Source: RECO01 sp050485385 (GTDB lineage: Bacteria > Pseudomonadota > Alphaproteobacteria > Geminicoccales > Geminicoccaceae). From it: DNA of 49,109 bases. The number at the start of each line of letters is the position of its first letter. The stretch's first letter is position 1. Both the position numbers and the translations under genes were made by a program. This document shows positions 8,855-21,529 of the stretch, piece by piece. The notes below the pieces were generated by a model. It was not told the DNA's origin and did no database searches. It saw nothing but the letters and a program-made list of their open reading frames with translations. Where the stretch lies: NCBI GenBank assembly GCA_050485385.1, contig JBJHBG010000022.1, forward strand, positions 1-49,109, read 5' to 3'.

Positions 8855-9278
8855 GGTCGAGGTATTGAACGCGAAGTATCGTTAATGCAAGAGGTTAGGT
8901 CTTTTGGTTCAGACAGAAAGCGAGGTTTTCTACCGTCGTGCGCATCCACATGGCCGCAAAGTGGTGACGGCGATTGTATCCCCGGCCACACCCTTTTATA
9001 CGAGGGGGAGGGGAAAAGGCCGTCGCGATGCGTTCCGAGCGCGTTTGCCGTGCCACCCCGCCCGCTTCGCTGCCCCGCGCGACCGCAACCGGTGACGGTG
9101 GGGCGTCGACGAAGGATCCATTGGATGAACACCGCTCGCGCCGTCGGGTGCCCATTGCCGTCATCGACCCGCCGCTCGTCGGCGTCGATGCTGCGTGCCG
9201 GTGCCGCGTGCGCGCGCTCAAGGCCCGTGCCGCCCCCTCGTCGGGGTGCGCGCACCGGGCCCACGGAGACCATCGATC
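8855..9278. other. Divergent amiC/rne intergenic region and long rne leader
   Basis: These 424 bases contain no convincing gene. The amiC promoter candidate lies at the left end. For rne, TTGTAT (8974-8979) and TTATAC (8996-9001) with a 16-base spacer are a weak promoter candidate, followed by the purine-rich run GAGGGGGAGGGG. This would leave a leader of roughly 270 bases before the rne ATG. Long structured rne leaders mediate autoregulation in enterobacteria; whether this one does is unknown. The frame of rne stays open upstream to about 9195, but that stretch is not RNase E-like. Confidence 0.5.
8862..8890 (-). promoter_or_regulatory. Candidate amiC promoter overlapping an ATTAACGA element
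   Basis: On the minus strand TTGCAT (8890-8885) and CAATAC (8867-8862) are separated by 17 bases. An ATTAACGA element (8886-8879) overlaps the -35 hexamer, which is where CtrA commonly binds at the promoters it activates. The inferred start point falls within a base or two of the ATG at 8854, so the transcript would be nearly leaderless. This fits the missing ribosome binding site but could equally mean the promoter call is wrong. Confidence 0.35.
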
Positions 9279-11660
9279 ATGACCAAGCGCATGCTGGTCG
9301 ACGCGGCCTACCCGGAAGAGACCCGCGTCGTCGTCGCCGATAACGACCAGCTTCTCGATTTCGACTTCGAATCCGCCGCCAAGCGACAGCTCAAGGGCAA
9401 CATCTACCTCGCCAAGGTGACGCGGGTGGAGCCGTCGCTGCAAGCCGCTTTCGTCGAGTACGGCGGCAACCGCCACGGCTTTCTGGCCTTCAGCGAGATC
9501 CACCCGGACTACTACCAGATCCCGCAGGCGGACCGCGACCGGCTGGCGGCCCTGGAAGGCCAGATCGGCAGCCGCAGCAACGACGAGGACGAGGATCCGC
9601 TCGACGCCAACGGCGATGCCACGGTCGACGGCGAAGCCGCCGCCACCGAGGAGGGTTCGGGCGAGGGCGAGTCGTCGGACATGCTGGCGCAGTTGCGCCG
9701 CGAACGCGCCAAGCTGCTCAGGAGCTACAAGATCCAGGAGGTGATCAAGCGCCGGCAGATCATGCTGGTGCAGGTCGTCAAGGAAGAGCGCGGCACCAAG
9801 GGCGCAGCGCTCACGACGTACCTCTCGCTCGCCGGGCGCTACTGCGTGCTGATGCCGAATACCCCGCGGGGCGGCGGCATCTCGCGCAAGATCGCGACCC
9901 AGGCCGACCGCAGCCGCCTGAAGCAGATCGCCCAGGGCCTCGACGTGCCCGAGGGCATGGGACTGATCATCCGCACCGCCGGGCAGGAGCGGACCAAGGC
10001 CGAGATCCGGCGCGACTACGACTATCTGCTGCGCCTTTGGAGCGACATCCGCGACCGCACGCTGCAATCCATCGCACCTTGCGCCATCTACGAGGAGGCA
10101 GACCTCATCCGCCGCGCGATGCGCGACCTCTACCAGAGCGACATCGAGGAGATTCTGGTCGAGGGCGAGGCCGGCTACCGGACGGCCAAGGCCTTCATGA
10201 CCATGCTGATGCCGTCGCGGGCGCGCAAGGTCAGGCAGTACAAGGCCGACACGCCGATCTTCTTCGCCCACCGGATCGAGGATCAGCTCGACCTGATGCA
10301 CGATTCGACCGTGCGGCTGAAGTCGGGCGGTTCGATCGTCATCAACGTGACCGAGGCGCTGACCGCCATCGACGTCAACTCGGGCAAGTCGACCCGCGAG
10401 CGGCACATCGACGACACGGCCTTGAAGACCAACCTCGAGGCCGCCGACGAGATCGCCCGGCAAATGCGCCTGCGCGACATCGCCGGGCTGGTCGTCGTCG
10501 ACTTCATCGACATGGCCGAGCACCGCCACGAGCGGCAGGTCGAAAAGCGTTTCCGCGAGGCCCTCAAGGTCGACCGGGCGCGGCTTCAGGTCGGCCGCAT
10601 CAGCACCTTCGGCCTGTTGGAACTGTCTCGTCAGCGCCTGCGGCCGAGCTTTTTGGAACTCAGCTCGCAGCCCTGCACGGTGTGCAACGGTACGGGCTTC
10701 ATCCGCTCGACCGACAGCGCCGCCCTGCAGGCGCTTCGCCGCATCGAAGCCCTCGGCGTCCAGGGCAAGGCCGCGCGGGTAGCGGTGACCTTGCCGGTCG
10801 AAGTCGCGCTCTACCTGTTGAACCAGAAGCGCAAGGAGTTGCAGCGCATCGAAGCCCGCTACGGTCTCGACGTGCTGGTCAAGGTCGACGACGCCATGAT
10901 CGCCTCGCAGTTCGAGGCCGAGGTGCTGGAGGAGGCGAGCGAGCGGCCGCCCGTGACGGAGGCCGCGCCGACCGTGGTCGAGCCCATCGCTGCCGTCGAC
11001 GAGCCCGTCGACGACGACGAGGCCGACGACACGGAGGCGGCCACCGAGCGGGCGACCGCCGACGGGGACGATGGCGGGCGGCGCAAGCGGCGGCGGCGGC
11101 GGCGGCGGCGCGGCGGTCGGGGCGATGGCGACGGTGTCGGCGAGGAGGGTGCCCGCGACGACGACGGTATCGAAGCGGACGTCGCCGAGACCCCGACCGT
11201 CACGGCCCCGACGGGCGACGATGCCGTATCGCCGGTGGCGGACGCGCCGCCGGCAGTGGCCGCCGAGGCTCCGGCGCAGACCGACGCCGGTGAGGCCGAT
11301 CGGGACGCGGCCGACCAGGGCGAGGCGGAAAAGCCGAAGCGGCGGCGGCGGCGGCGGCGGCCCGCCGGGGAGACGGACGGGGCCGCACCGGGCGCGACCG
11401 CCGAGGCGGAGCCGCTGGTCATCCCCGAGCCCGCGGTGGTCGTGGCGGCGACAGCGCCCAGTCTCGTCGAGATCGACGGCGACGACGCTGCGGGCGAGGC
11501 GAGCGTAGTGGTGCAGATCGTCGAGGCCGACTCCGCGTCGTCGAGCCCCGAGCCGGCGCCCGAACCGATGGCGGCGCGTACCGACACGACGGACGAGGCC
11601 GCGCCCGAGGAGGCCCCGCGCCGCCAGGGCTGGTGGAGCCGCTGGAGCCGCGGCGGTTAG
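9279..11660 (+). CDS. rne: Ribonuclease E/G family endoribonuclease
   Basis: The 793-aa protein starts at an ATG preceded by CACGGAGA, giving MTKRMLVDAAYPEETRVVV, a standard alphaproteobacterial RNase E start. An S1 domain lies near residues 35-125 and contains an acidic insertion rich in Asp/Glu. The DNase I-like catalytic segment has ALTAIDVNSGKST and VVVDFIDM, whose aspartates bind magnesium. The zinc-link motif CTVCNGTGF follows. After about residue 540 the protein becomes a low-complexity acidic tail broken by two arginine-rich blocks, probably the RNA-binding and degradosome scaffold region. It initiates mRNA decay and rRNA processing. Confidence 0.96.
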   Translation: MTKRMLVDAAYPEETRVVVADNDQLLDFDFESAAKRQLKGNIYLAKVTRVEPSLQAAFVEYGGNRHGFLAFSEIHPDYYQIPQADRDRLAALEGQIGSRSNDEDEDPLDANGDATVDGEAAATEEGSGEGESSDMLAQLRRERAKLLRSYKIQEVIKRRQIMLVQVVKEERGTKGAALTTYLSLAGRYCVLMPNTPRGGGISRKIATQADRSRLKQIAQGLDVPEGMGLIIRTAGQERTKAEIRRDYDYLLRLWSDIRDRTLQSIAPCAIYEEADLIRRAMRDLYQSDIEEILVEGEAGYRTAKAFMTMLMPSRARKVRQYKADTPIFFAHRIEDQLDLMHDSTVRLKSGGSIVINVTEALTAIDVNSGKSTRERHIDDTALKTNLEAADEIARQMRLRDIAGLVVVDFIDMAEHRHERQVEKRFREALKVDRARLQVGRISTFGLLELSRQRLRPSFLELSSQPCTVCNGTGFIRSTDSAALQALRRIEALGVQGKAARVAVTLPVEVALYLLNQKRKELQRIEARYGLDVLVKVDDAMIASQFEAEVLEEASERPPVTEAAPTVVEPIAAVDEPVDDDEADDTEAATERATADGDDGGRRKRRRRRRRRGGRGDGDGVGEEGARDDDGIEADVAETPTVTAPTGDDAVSPVADAPPAVAAEAPAQTDAGEADRDAADQGEAEKPKRRRRRRRPAGETDGAAPGATAEAEPLVIPEPAVVVAATAPSLVEIDGDDAAGEASVVVQIVEADSASSSPEPAPEPMAARTDTTDEAAPEEAPRRQGWWSRWSRGG
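11088..11108 (+). repeat. (CGG)7 microsatellite inside rne
   Basis: Seven tandem CGG triplets encode the first arginine-rich block of the RNase E tail. Repeat-length changes in multiples of three would only alter the number of arginines. Confidence 0.85.
11340..11360 (+). repeat. Second (CGG)7 microsatellite inside rne
   Basis: Seven further CGG triplets encode the second arginine block (after EKPK). Two equal-length tracts about 230 bases apart could recombine with each other. Confidence 0.85.
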
Positions 11661-11668
11661 CAGGTATC

Positions 11669-11696
11669 GAGGGCGGCGGCCACGGCGGCCGCCCTC
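11669..11696. terminator. Strong GC hairpin between convergent rne and M42 peptidase
   Basis: The arms GAGGGCGGC (11669-11677) and GCCGCCCTC (11688-11696) form a perfect 9-bp stem with a 10-base loop, 9 bases after the rne stop and just after the convergent peptidase gene. There is no U-run on either side, so it may be a bidirectional terminator or a 3'-end stabiliser. Confidence 0.55.
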
Positions 11697-11706
11697 CGTC
11701 GTTCCG

Positions 11707-12750
11707 TCAGATCTGCGCCAGATAGGCCACCAGAATGTCACGCGCGGCGGCGAGGTCGGTCTTGTGGACCATCTCGGTGACGGTGTGGATGTAGCGGGTG
11801 CCGACGACGATGCCGACGGCCCGCGCCCCCGCCGCCGCCTGCTGGGCAGCCGCCCCGTCGGTGCCGCCGGCGCGCAGCATGGTCCGCTGGAAGGGGATCT
11901 TCCTCGCCACCGCCAGCGCTTCGATCTCGGCGACCAGCGCCTTGTCGGCGATGAACGCGCCGTCGCGGACATGCAGCCCGAAGCCCGCGCCCTGCACCGT
12001 GGTGCGGTCCTGTTCCGGCACGCCCGGGGTGTCGCAGGCGAGCGTGGTGTCGACGCCGATGCCGATGTCGGGCCGCACCGCATAGGCCGCCGTCCGCGCC
12101 CCGCGCAAGCCCACTTCCTCCTGCGCCGTGAAGGCGACGTGGATCTCGGCCGTGTGCTTCGCCTTGCCCAGCCCGCGCATGGCCTCGATGCCGATCCAGC
12201 AGGCGACGCGGTTGTCGAGTGCCTTGGCAACCACCTTGTCGCCCATCTCGACGAAGGGTGCCTCAAGCACCACCATGTCGCCGACCTTCACCACGTCCTT
12301 GGCCGCCTTGCCGAGCCCGAGGTCGACGAAGAATTCGCTCGGCTCCGGTATCTTCTTGCGCTCCTCCGGCGAAGAAATGTGGATCGGCTTGCCGGCCGAG
12401 TTCATCACGCCCGGCAGATCGCCCGTGTCGGTGCAGACCAGTACGCGGCGGGCGAACAGGTTGCGCGGATCGAAGCCGCCGACCGGCTGGAGGTAGAGAA
12501 AGCCCTGCTCGGTGACATGGCTGACGAGAAAGCCGATCTCGTCCATATGGCAGAGCAGCATGACCTTCTGCGGCTTCTTGCCCTTGCGCGCGTCGCGCCG
12601 GCACAAGAGCGAGCCCATCGCATCGACACGAACGTCGTCGAACAGGCCCTCCACCTCGGCGCGGATCAGATCGCGCACCCGGTCCTCGTGCCCCGGCACG
12701 CCCGGCGTCTCGCACAGCAGCTTCAACAGCTTCAGGTTCAAGACCGACAA
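11707..12750 (-). CDS. M42 family metallopeptidase (glutamyl aminopeptidase / FrvX-like)
   Basis: The 347-aa cytosolic aminopeptidase is predicted to bind two metal ions. M42 ligands are visible in LLCHMDEIGF (H68), AKALDNRVA, TAQEEVGLRGA, GIGVDTTLACD and YIHTVTEMVH. The start is a TTG at 12750, chosen because GGAGG lies 7 bases upstream and the M42-like sequence (NLKLLKLLCETPGVPGHE) begins right there. The frame is open further upstream to 13068 but that part overlaps the divergent gene and is not family-like. These enzymes usually form dodecameric shells that trim peptides. Confidence 0.9.
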   Translation of the reverse strand: MSVLNLKLLKLLCETPGVPGHEDRVRDLIRAEVEGLFDDVRVDAMGSLLCRRDARKGKKPQKVMLLCHMDEIGFLVSHVTEQGFLYLQPVGGFDPRNLFARRVLVCTDTGDLPGVMNSAGKPIHISSPEERKKIPEPSEFFVDLGLGKAAKDVVKVGDMVVLEAPFVEMGDKVVAKALDNRVACWIGIEAMRGLGKAKHTAEIHVAFTAQEEVGLRGARTAAYAVRPDIGIGVDTTLACDTPGVPEQDRTTVQGAGFGLHVRDGAFIADKALVAEIEALAVARKIPFQRTMLRAGGTDGAAAQQAAAGARAVGIVVGTRYIHTVTEMVHKTDLAAARDILVAYLAQI

Positions 12751-12890
12751 GCCAAGGCCTCCGCGCCCCGAGTTCCGACGGTCGGACCATGCCTTGCAGC
12801 CGGTCTCGGGCGCAAGGCTCGGCGTGCGGCGGTGGATTGACCGATCGCCGCCTTCGCCGCCACATGACGGCGGATGGCGGAGTGAGGGGG

Positions 12891-14168
12891 ATGCGGCAGA
12901 TCGAGCCCGCGCTGCGGCGGCAAGCTGCGGTGGAGACGGTGCGCCGAACGGGCGAATGGCGCACCGTGTCGATGTCGCTCCAGGCGGTGGCCGACGCCAG
13001 CGCCGGGGTGGCCCGACTGACGGCCCTGCAACGGCTCGCCGATGGGGCTGCGACCGGCGCGTTGCCACCCGGCGACGGCGTCGTCCAGAGGTTCAAGTTC
13101 GTCATCCCCAAGAAGGGGCGCGTCAGACGAATTCGTGCCGAGAGCGACGACTACAAGGTGAACAAGGCCAAGGAGCGGCTGGCCAAGGACGCGGATTTCC
13201 TGGACGTCGACCTGACCGAGGAAGGGCTGCCGGAGGAGGTTCGCGCCCGCGCGGCGGAGGTGCAGGAGGTGGCGCGCGGGCGTGCGGACGAGGAGCGGCG
13301 GCGCGAGCGCGCCGAGCGCCACCGCCGCCTCTACAGGCGGGATCGGCCCGACCCGCGCAACGTCGGCAAGCAGATGGCGGCACCCCGCGTGGTCGACGTC
13401 AGTGGCGGGCTCCCGCAGACGGCGAGCCTCGACTACCGGGGCATGAGCGTGCAGAACGTCGCCAACCTCCAGCACGGCCCCGCCGCCGACGCGGATCCGG
13501 TCTTCACCGTGCAGCAGCCGGAGGGGAAGGCCACGGCGGTCGAGCACATCGTCGACGACGCCGAGGACTCGCCGTACCTCTCCTTCGAACGCGGCGGTCT
13601 CGCGGTCAGCGCGGGAAAATACGCACCCAAGCCCGTCGACCCGGTCACCAACCGGCCGCTGGGCGTTGCCAAGCGCTCCAGCGGTTTCAGGAAGCAGGAG
13701 AAGTCGTACTCGGAAGAGTCGCGACGCAAGCACCGTGACGACAAGTACATCGGCTATGTCGGCGGCATTCGCGCGAACGAGCATCCGTCCGAAGACTACT
13801 CGACACCGAACAAGGCCGCCGCACTTCCCGACGAGAAGGCCCGCGATTTGGCGGTCGCCGATCGCGAGGTGCTCGTCCGGCCGGGCGCCAAGGGCATCGA
13901 GCGGCAGAACGTACCCTTCGTTGCCAAGGTGAAGCGGGTGAGCGGCGACTACTACGAACGGCATATCGGCCATCAGAGCCGCAAGAAGGCGCTCGGCTAT
14001 TACAAGGCCTTCGACAAGGATCCCGACTACTTCAAAATGCAGATCGCCGACGAACACACCGAGGACGGACTCGAGTTCGACGTGTCGCCGGAATACATAC
14101 GTCAGGACGACTCCGAATCGGAGATGTCGGACATCGAATCGATGGAGTTCTCGGAGTCCGAAGACTAG
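12891..14168 (+). CDS. Orphan protein with effector-like leader repeats and ADP-ribosyltransferase-like motifs (predicted toxin/effector)
   Basis: The 425-aa product starts at an ATG with GGAG 8 bases upstream; an in-frame ATG at 12864 lacks one. Residues 30-67 hold two leader units, LQAVADAS and LQRLADGA, ending in VVQR. This resembles the 'LQ.MAD.S...VQR' leaders of proteins linked to extracellular contractile injection systems and polymorphic toxins. After a basic and then a charged helical region come three motifs in the order of an R-S-E class mono-ADP-ribosyltransferase: LYRRD (R149), SPYLSFE (S227/S231) and DREVLVRPG (E326). The last 25 residues are an acidic Ser/Asp/Glu tail. No signal peptide or immunity gene is evident. 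The family call is from motif order only. Confidence 0.5.
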   Translation: MRQIEPALRRQAAVETVRRTGEWRTVSMSLQAVADASAGVARLTALQRLADGAATGALPPGDGVVQRFKFVIPKKGRVRRIRAESDDYKVNKAKERLAKDADFLDVDLTEEGLPEEVRARAAEVQEVARGRADEERRRERAERHRRLYRRDRPDPRNVGKQMAAPRVVDVSGGLPQTASLDYRGMSVQNVANLQHGPAADADPVFTVQQPEGKATAVEHIVDDAEDSPYLSFERGGLAVSAGKYAPKPVDPVTNRPLGVAKRSSGFRKQEKSYSEESRRKHRDDKYIGYVGGIRANEHPSEDYSTPNKAAALPDEKARDLAVADREVLVRPGAKGIERQNVPFVAKVKRVSGDYYERHIGHQSRKKALGYYKAFDKDPDYFKMQIADEHTEDGLEFDVSPEYIRQDDSESEMSDIESMEFSESED

Positions 14169-14187
14169 GATCCGTAGGCCGACGCGC

Positions 14188-14204
14188 CCGAGCCCCGCGC
14201 TCGG
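14188..14204. terminator. Small hairpin between convergent genes
   Basis: CCGAGC and GCTCGG form a 6-bp stem with a 5-base loop, 20 bases after the stop of the predicted effector and directly abutting the convergent kinase stop codon. No U-tract follows. Confidence 0.3.
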
Positions 14205-17492
<3,288 letters not shown>

Positions 17493-17703
17493 CCACCGTG
17501 CCTGTCGTCCACGCCCCGCTACCGGGCCTGATTGCGAAAGCCCGTCTGGTCGAACCACGCCGAGATGGGCGTTCGTCGTCGCGGGCGCCGACGACGGCCA
17601 CGTATAACCTGCGGTAGCTCGTGTGAACAAGTTTTCGCCGTTGCGGCAAGTTGCGTGCCTGCCGGCGACGGACGGCCCCGAGGGCCGTCCGCTGGCGACG
17701 TCC

Positions 17704-18588
17704 TCAGCCCTTGGCAACCTCGTGGTTGGCCATCGCTTCCAGCGCCTTGACCATGCCGGAGTGATCCCAGGCAGCGCCGCCATGGGCGCGGCAGGCGTTG
17801 AAGAGCTCCTGCGCCGTCGCGGTGTTGGGCAGGGAAAGGCCCAGCGCCTTCGCCCCTTGCAGGGCGAGATTCAGGTCCTTTTGGTGCAGCTCGATGCGGA
17901 AGCCCGGATCGAAGGTCCGCTTGATCATGCGCTCGCCGTGCACCTCCAGGATGCGCGAGGTGGCAAGCCCGCCCATCAGCGCCTGGCGCACCTTGGCGGG
18001 ATCGGCCCCGGCCTTCGAGGCGAAGAGGAGCCCCTCGGCGACCGCCTCGATGGTGAGCGCCACGATGATCTGGTTGGCGACCTTGCAGGTCTGCCCGGCA
18101 CCGTTGGGGCCGATCAGCGTCACGTTCTTGCCCATCAGCTCGAACAGCGGCTTGGCCCGCTCGAACGCCGCTTCCGGCCCGCCGACCATGATGGTGAGGC
18201 TCGCCGCCTTGGCGCCGACCTCGCCGCCGGAGACGGGTGCATCCAGGTAGTGGCAGCCCTTGGCCTCGACCTTCTCGGCAAAGGCCTTGGTCTCGATCGG
18301 GCTGATCGAGCTCATGTCGATGACGAGCTTGCCCGAGGCCAAGCCCTCGGCCACTCCACTCTCGCCGAACAGCGCCTTCTCCACGTCCGGCGTGTCCGGC
18401 ACCATGAGGATGACGACGTCGGCCTTCTGCGCCACCTCCTTCGGGCTGCCGCACTCGATGGCACCCTTGTCCTTGACCTCGGCGGCGACGCCCGAGCGCG
18501 AGAAGGCGTGGAGCGTGTGGCCGCCGTCGAGCAGGTGGCCCGCCATGGGCTTGCCCATGATGCCCAGGCCGATGAAACCGACGTTCAT
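17704..18588 (-). CDS. glxR: 2-hydroxy-3-oxopropionate (tartronate semialdehyde) reductase
   Basis: The 294-aa beta-hydroxyacid dehydrogenase begins MNVGFIGLGIMGKPMAGHLL, the NAD(P)-binding glycine motif, after GGGAGAG. The substrate-binding DAPVSGGEVGA and the catalytic-lysine region KVANQIIVAL are present. It reduces tartronate semialdehyde to glycerate. The assignment to this member of the 3-HIBADH family is supported by its place downstream of gcl on the same strand, 172 bases away; gcl makes its substrate. Together they turn two glyoxylate into glycerate plus CO2. Confidence 0.9.
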   Translation of the reverse strand: MNVGFIGLGIMGKPMAGHLLDGGHTLHAFSRSGVAAEVKDKGAIECGSPKEVAQKADVVILMVPDTPDVEKALFGESGVAEGLASGKLVIDMSSISPIETKAFAEKVEAKGCHYLDAPVSGGEVGAKAASLTIMVGGPEAAFERAKPLFELMGKNVTLIGPNGAGQTCKVANQIIVALTIEAVAEGLLFASKAGADPAKVRQALMGGLATSRILEVHGERMIKRTFDPGFRIELHQKDLNLALQGAKALGLSLPNTATAQELFNACRAHGGAAWDHSGMVKALEAMANHEVAKG

Positions 18589-18760
18589 GTAGTCTCTCCC
18601 AACAGCTTCGCGTGGTCGGGCCGCCGCGCGCTGCGCGGCCCGATGGGGGCGCACCGGTCGAGGCCGGTCGCGAGGTCCCCGCCCGCGGCTTGTACCCCGC
18701 CCCACCCCGGCCTTCATAGCCCGTGTGCTCGCGTTGCTCGATCGCCGAAGGCGGGCGTCG

Positions 18761-20563
<1,803 letters not shown>

Positions 20564-20625
20564 CGAAACCTCCCTCGGGCTGACCTGCCCGAGAAGATAT
20601 GCGACCAAGGTCCAACACAAAAGGT

Positions 20626-20649
20626 CGATGCGGAACGATTTCCGCATCG
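20626..20649 (-). promoter_or_regulatory. Perfect inverted repeat upstream of gcl, likely IclR-family operator
   Basis: The arms CGATGCGGAA (20626-20635) and TTCCGCATCG (20640-20649) are exact 10-base inverted repeats separated by 4 bases, located 63-86 bases before the gcl ATG. The core GGAA-N4-TTCC resembles IclR/AllR sites (GGAA-N5-TTCC). The gene just upstream encodes an IclR-family protein, and E. coli gcl is repressed by the IclR-family protein AllR with glyoxylate as effector. Operator function is inferred. Confidence 0.6.
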
Positions 20650-20659
20650 TGGCAAACTC

Positions 20660-20675
20660 AGAAAAACTCTTTTCT
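20660..20675. repeat. Second short inverted repeat, AGAAAA-N4-TTTTCT
   Basis: Arms at 20660-20665 and 20670-20675 are perfect 6-base inverted repeats with the same 4-base spacer as the neighbouring larger repeat, overlapping the stop of the regulator gene. It may be a second operator half or part of an AT-rich promoter zone for gcl. Confidence 0.35.
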
Positions 20676-21516
20676 ATGCAATAGGTTGGGACGTTACTGG
20701 ATTGGGATGCCAATCCGTGCGACCGCCGAAATGCAGGGTGATGTCGCGGGCGGCGGCGCGCACTCGGCGGCCATAGCGAGCAACGTCCGTGTCGCCGAGC
20801 CGGGCCGTCGGTCCGGACAGCGAGATGGCGGCGACCGGCAGGCCGTGCTCGTCGAGGATCGGCGCGGCCACGCAGCGCAGGCCGACCGCGTTCTCCTCGT
20901 CGTCCACCGCGAAGCCGCGCTCGCGGATGCGGACGAGTTCGGTCCTGAGCTTGGCCGGGCTGTCGACGCTCTTGGCGGTATAGCGCTTGAGCCCGAAGCG
21001 CAGGATCAACGCGCTCAACCGCTGCTCGTCGAGATGGGCCAGCATGGCCTTGCCGGCACCCGACACGTGCATCCGCACGCGTCCGCCGGGACGGGCGATG
21101 GCGCGCATCATCTCGCGGCTCTCGACCTGCATCATGCAGACCGCCTCGCCGTCGTCCTCGATGTAGAGGTTGACGGTCTCGCCGCATTCGTCGCGTAGAC
21201 GGCGCATGTGCGGTCGGGCAATGGCGGCAACGTCGCGGGTGCGGACGAAGGCATTGCCGACGACGAAGGCCTGGATGCCGATCTGCCAGAGCGCCTGGCT
21301 CGGCTCGAAGCGGACGAAGCGCACGGCCTCGAGCGTGGTCAGCAGCCGGTGCGCGGTGGAGGGTGCCAAGCCGGTCAGTTCGGCGAGGTCCGACAGGTTG
21401 AGCCCGTCGTGGCTCTCGGCGATGGCATCGAGCAGCGAGAGGGCGCGCGTCAGCGACTGCACCTGCCCCGATCGCTCCGCCCCGGCGTCGCGCCGCGGTG
21501 CCGCCTTGCGCGCCAT
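20674..21516 (-). CDS. IclR family transcriptional regulator, probable glyoxylate pathway regulator
   Basis: The 280-aa product starts at an ATG preceded by GGGGGAGG. A winged HTH spans about residues 15-85, with SLLDAIAESHDGLNLSDLAELTGLAPSTAHRLL. The IclR effector domain follows, with SGAGKAMLAHLDE and the conserved RGFAVDDEENAVGLRCVAAPI. Position directly upstream of gcl-glxR, and a matching inverted repeat in between, suggest it controls glyoxylate use. The gene sits 13 bases after the FkbM methyltransferase on the same strand and may share its transcript. Confidence 0.92.
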   Translation of the reverse strand: MARKAAPRRDAGAERSGQVQSLTRALSLLDAIAESHDGLNLSDLAELTGLAPSTAHRLLTTLEAVRFVRFEPSQALWQIGIQAFVVGNAFVRTRDVAAIARPHMRRLRDECGETVNLYIEDDGEAVCMMQVESREMMRAIARPGGRVRMHVSGAGKAMLAHLDEQRLSALILRFGLKRYTAKSVDSPAKLRTELVRIRERGFAVDDEENAVGLRCVAAPILDEHGLPVAAISLSGPTARLGDTDVARYGRRVRAAARDITLHFGGRTDWHPNPVTSQPIA

Positions 21517-21529
21517 CGGCGCCTCCCCC

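Noticed and set aside
8895..12266. 1123-codon open frame on the minus strand opposite rne
   Set aside because: It is a shadow of rne and the M42 gene; the translation is low-complexity and no family is recognisable.
12789..12890. Longer N-terminus for the predicted effector (GTG/ATG before 12891)
   Set aside because: There is no ribosome binding site, and the added residues are Arg/Gly-rich and overlap the peptidase promoter region; 12891 has GGAG at good spacing.
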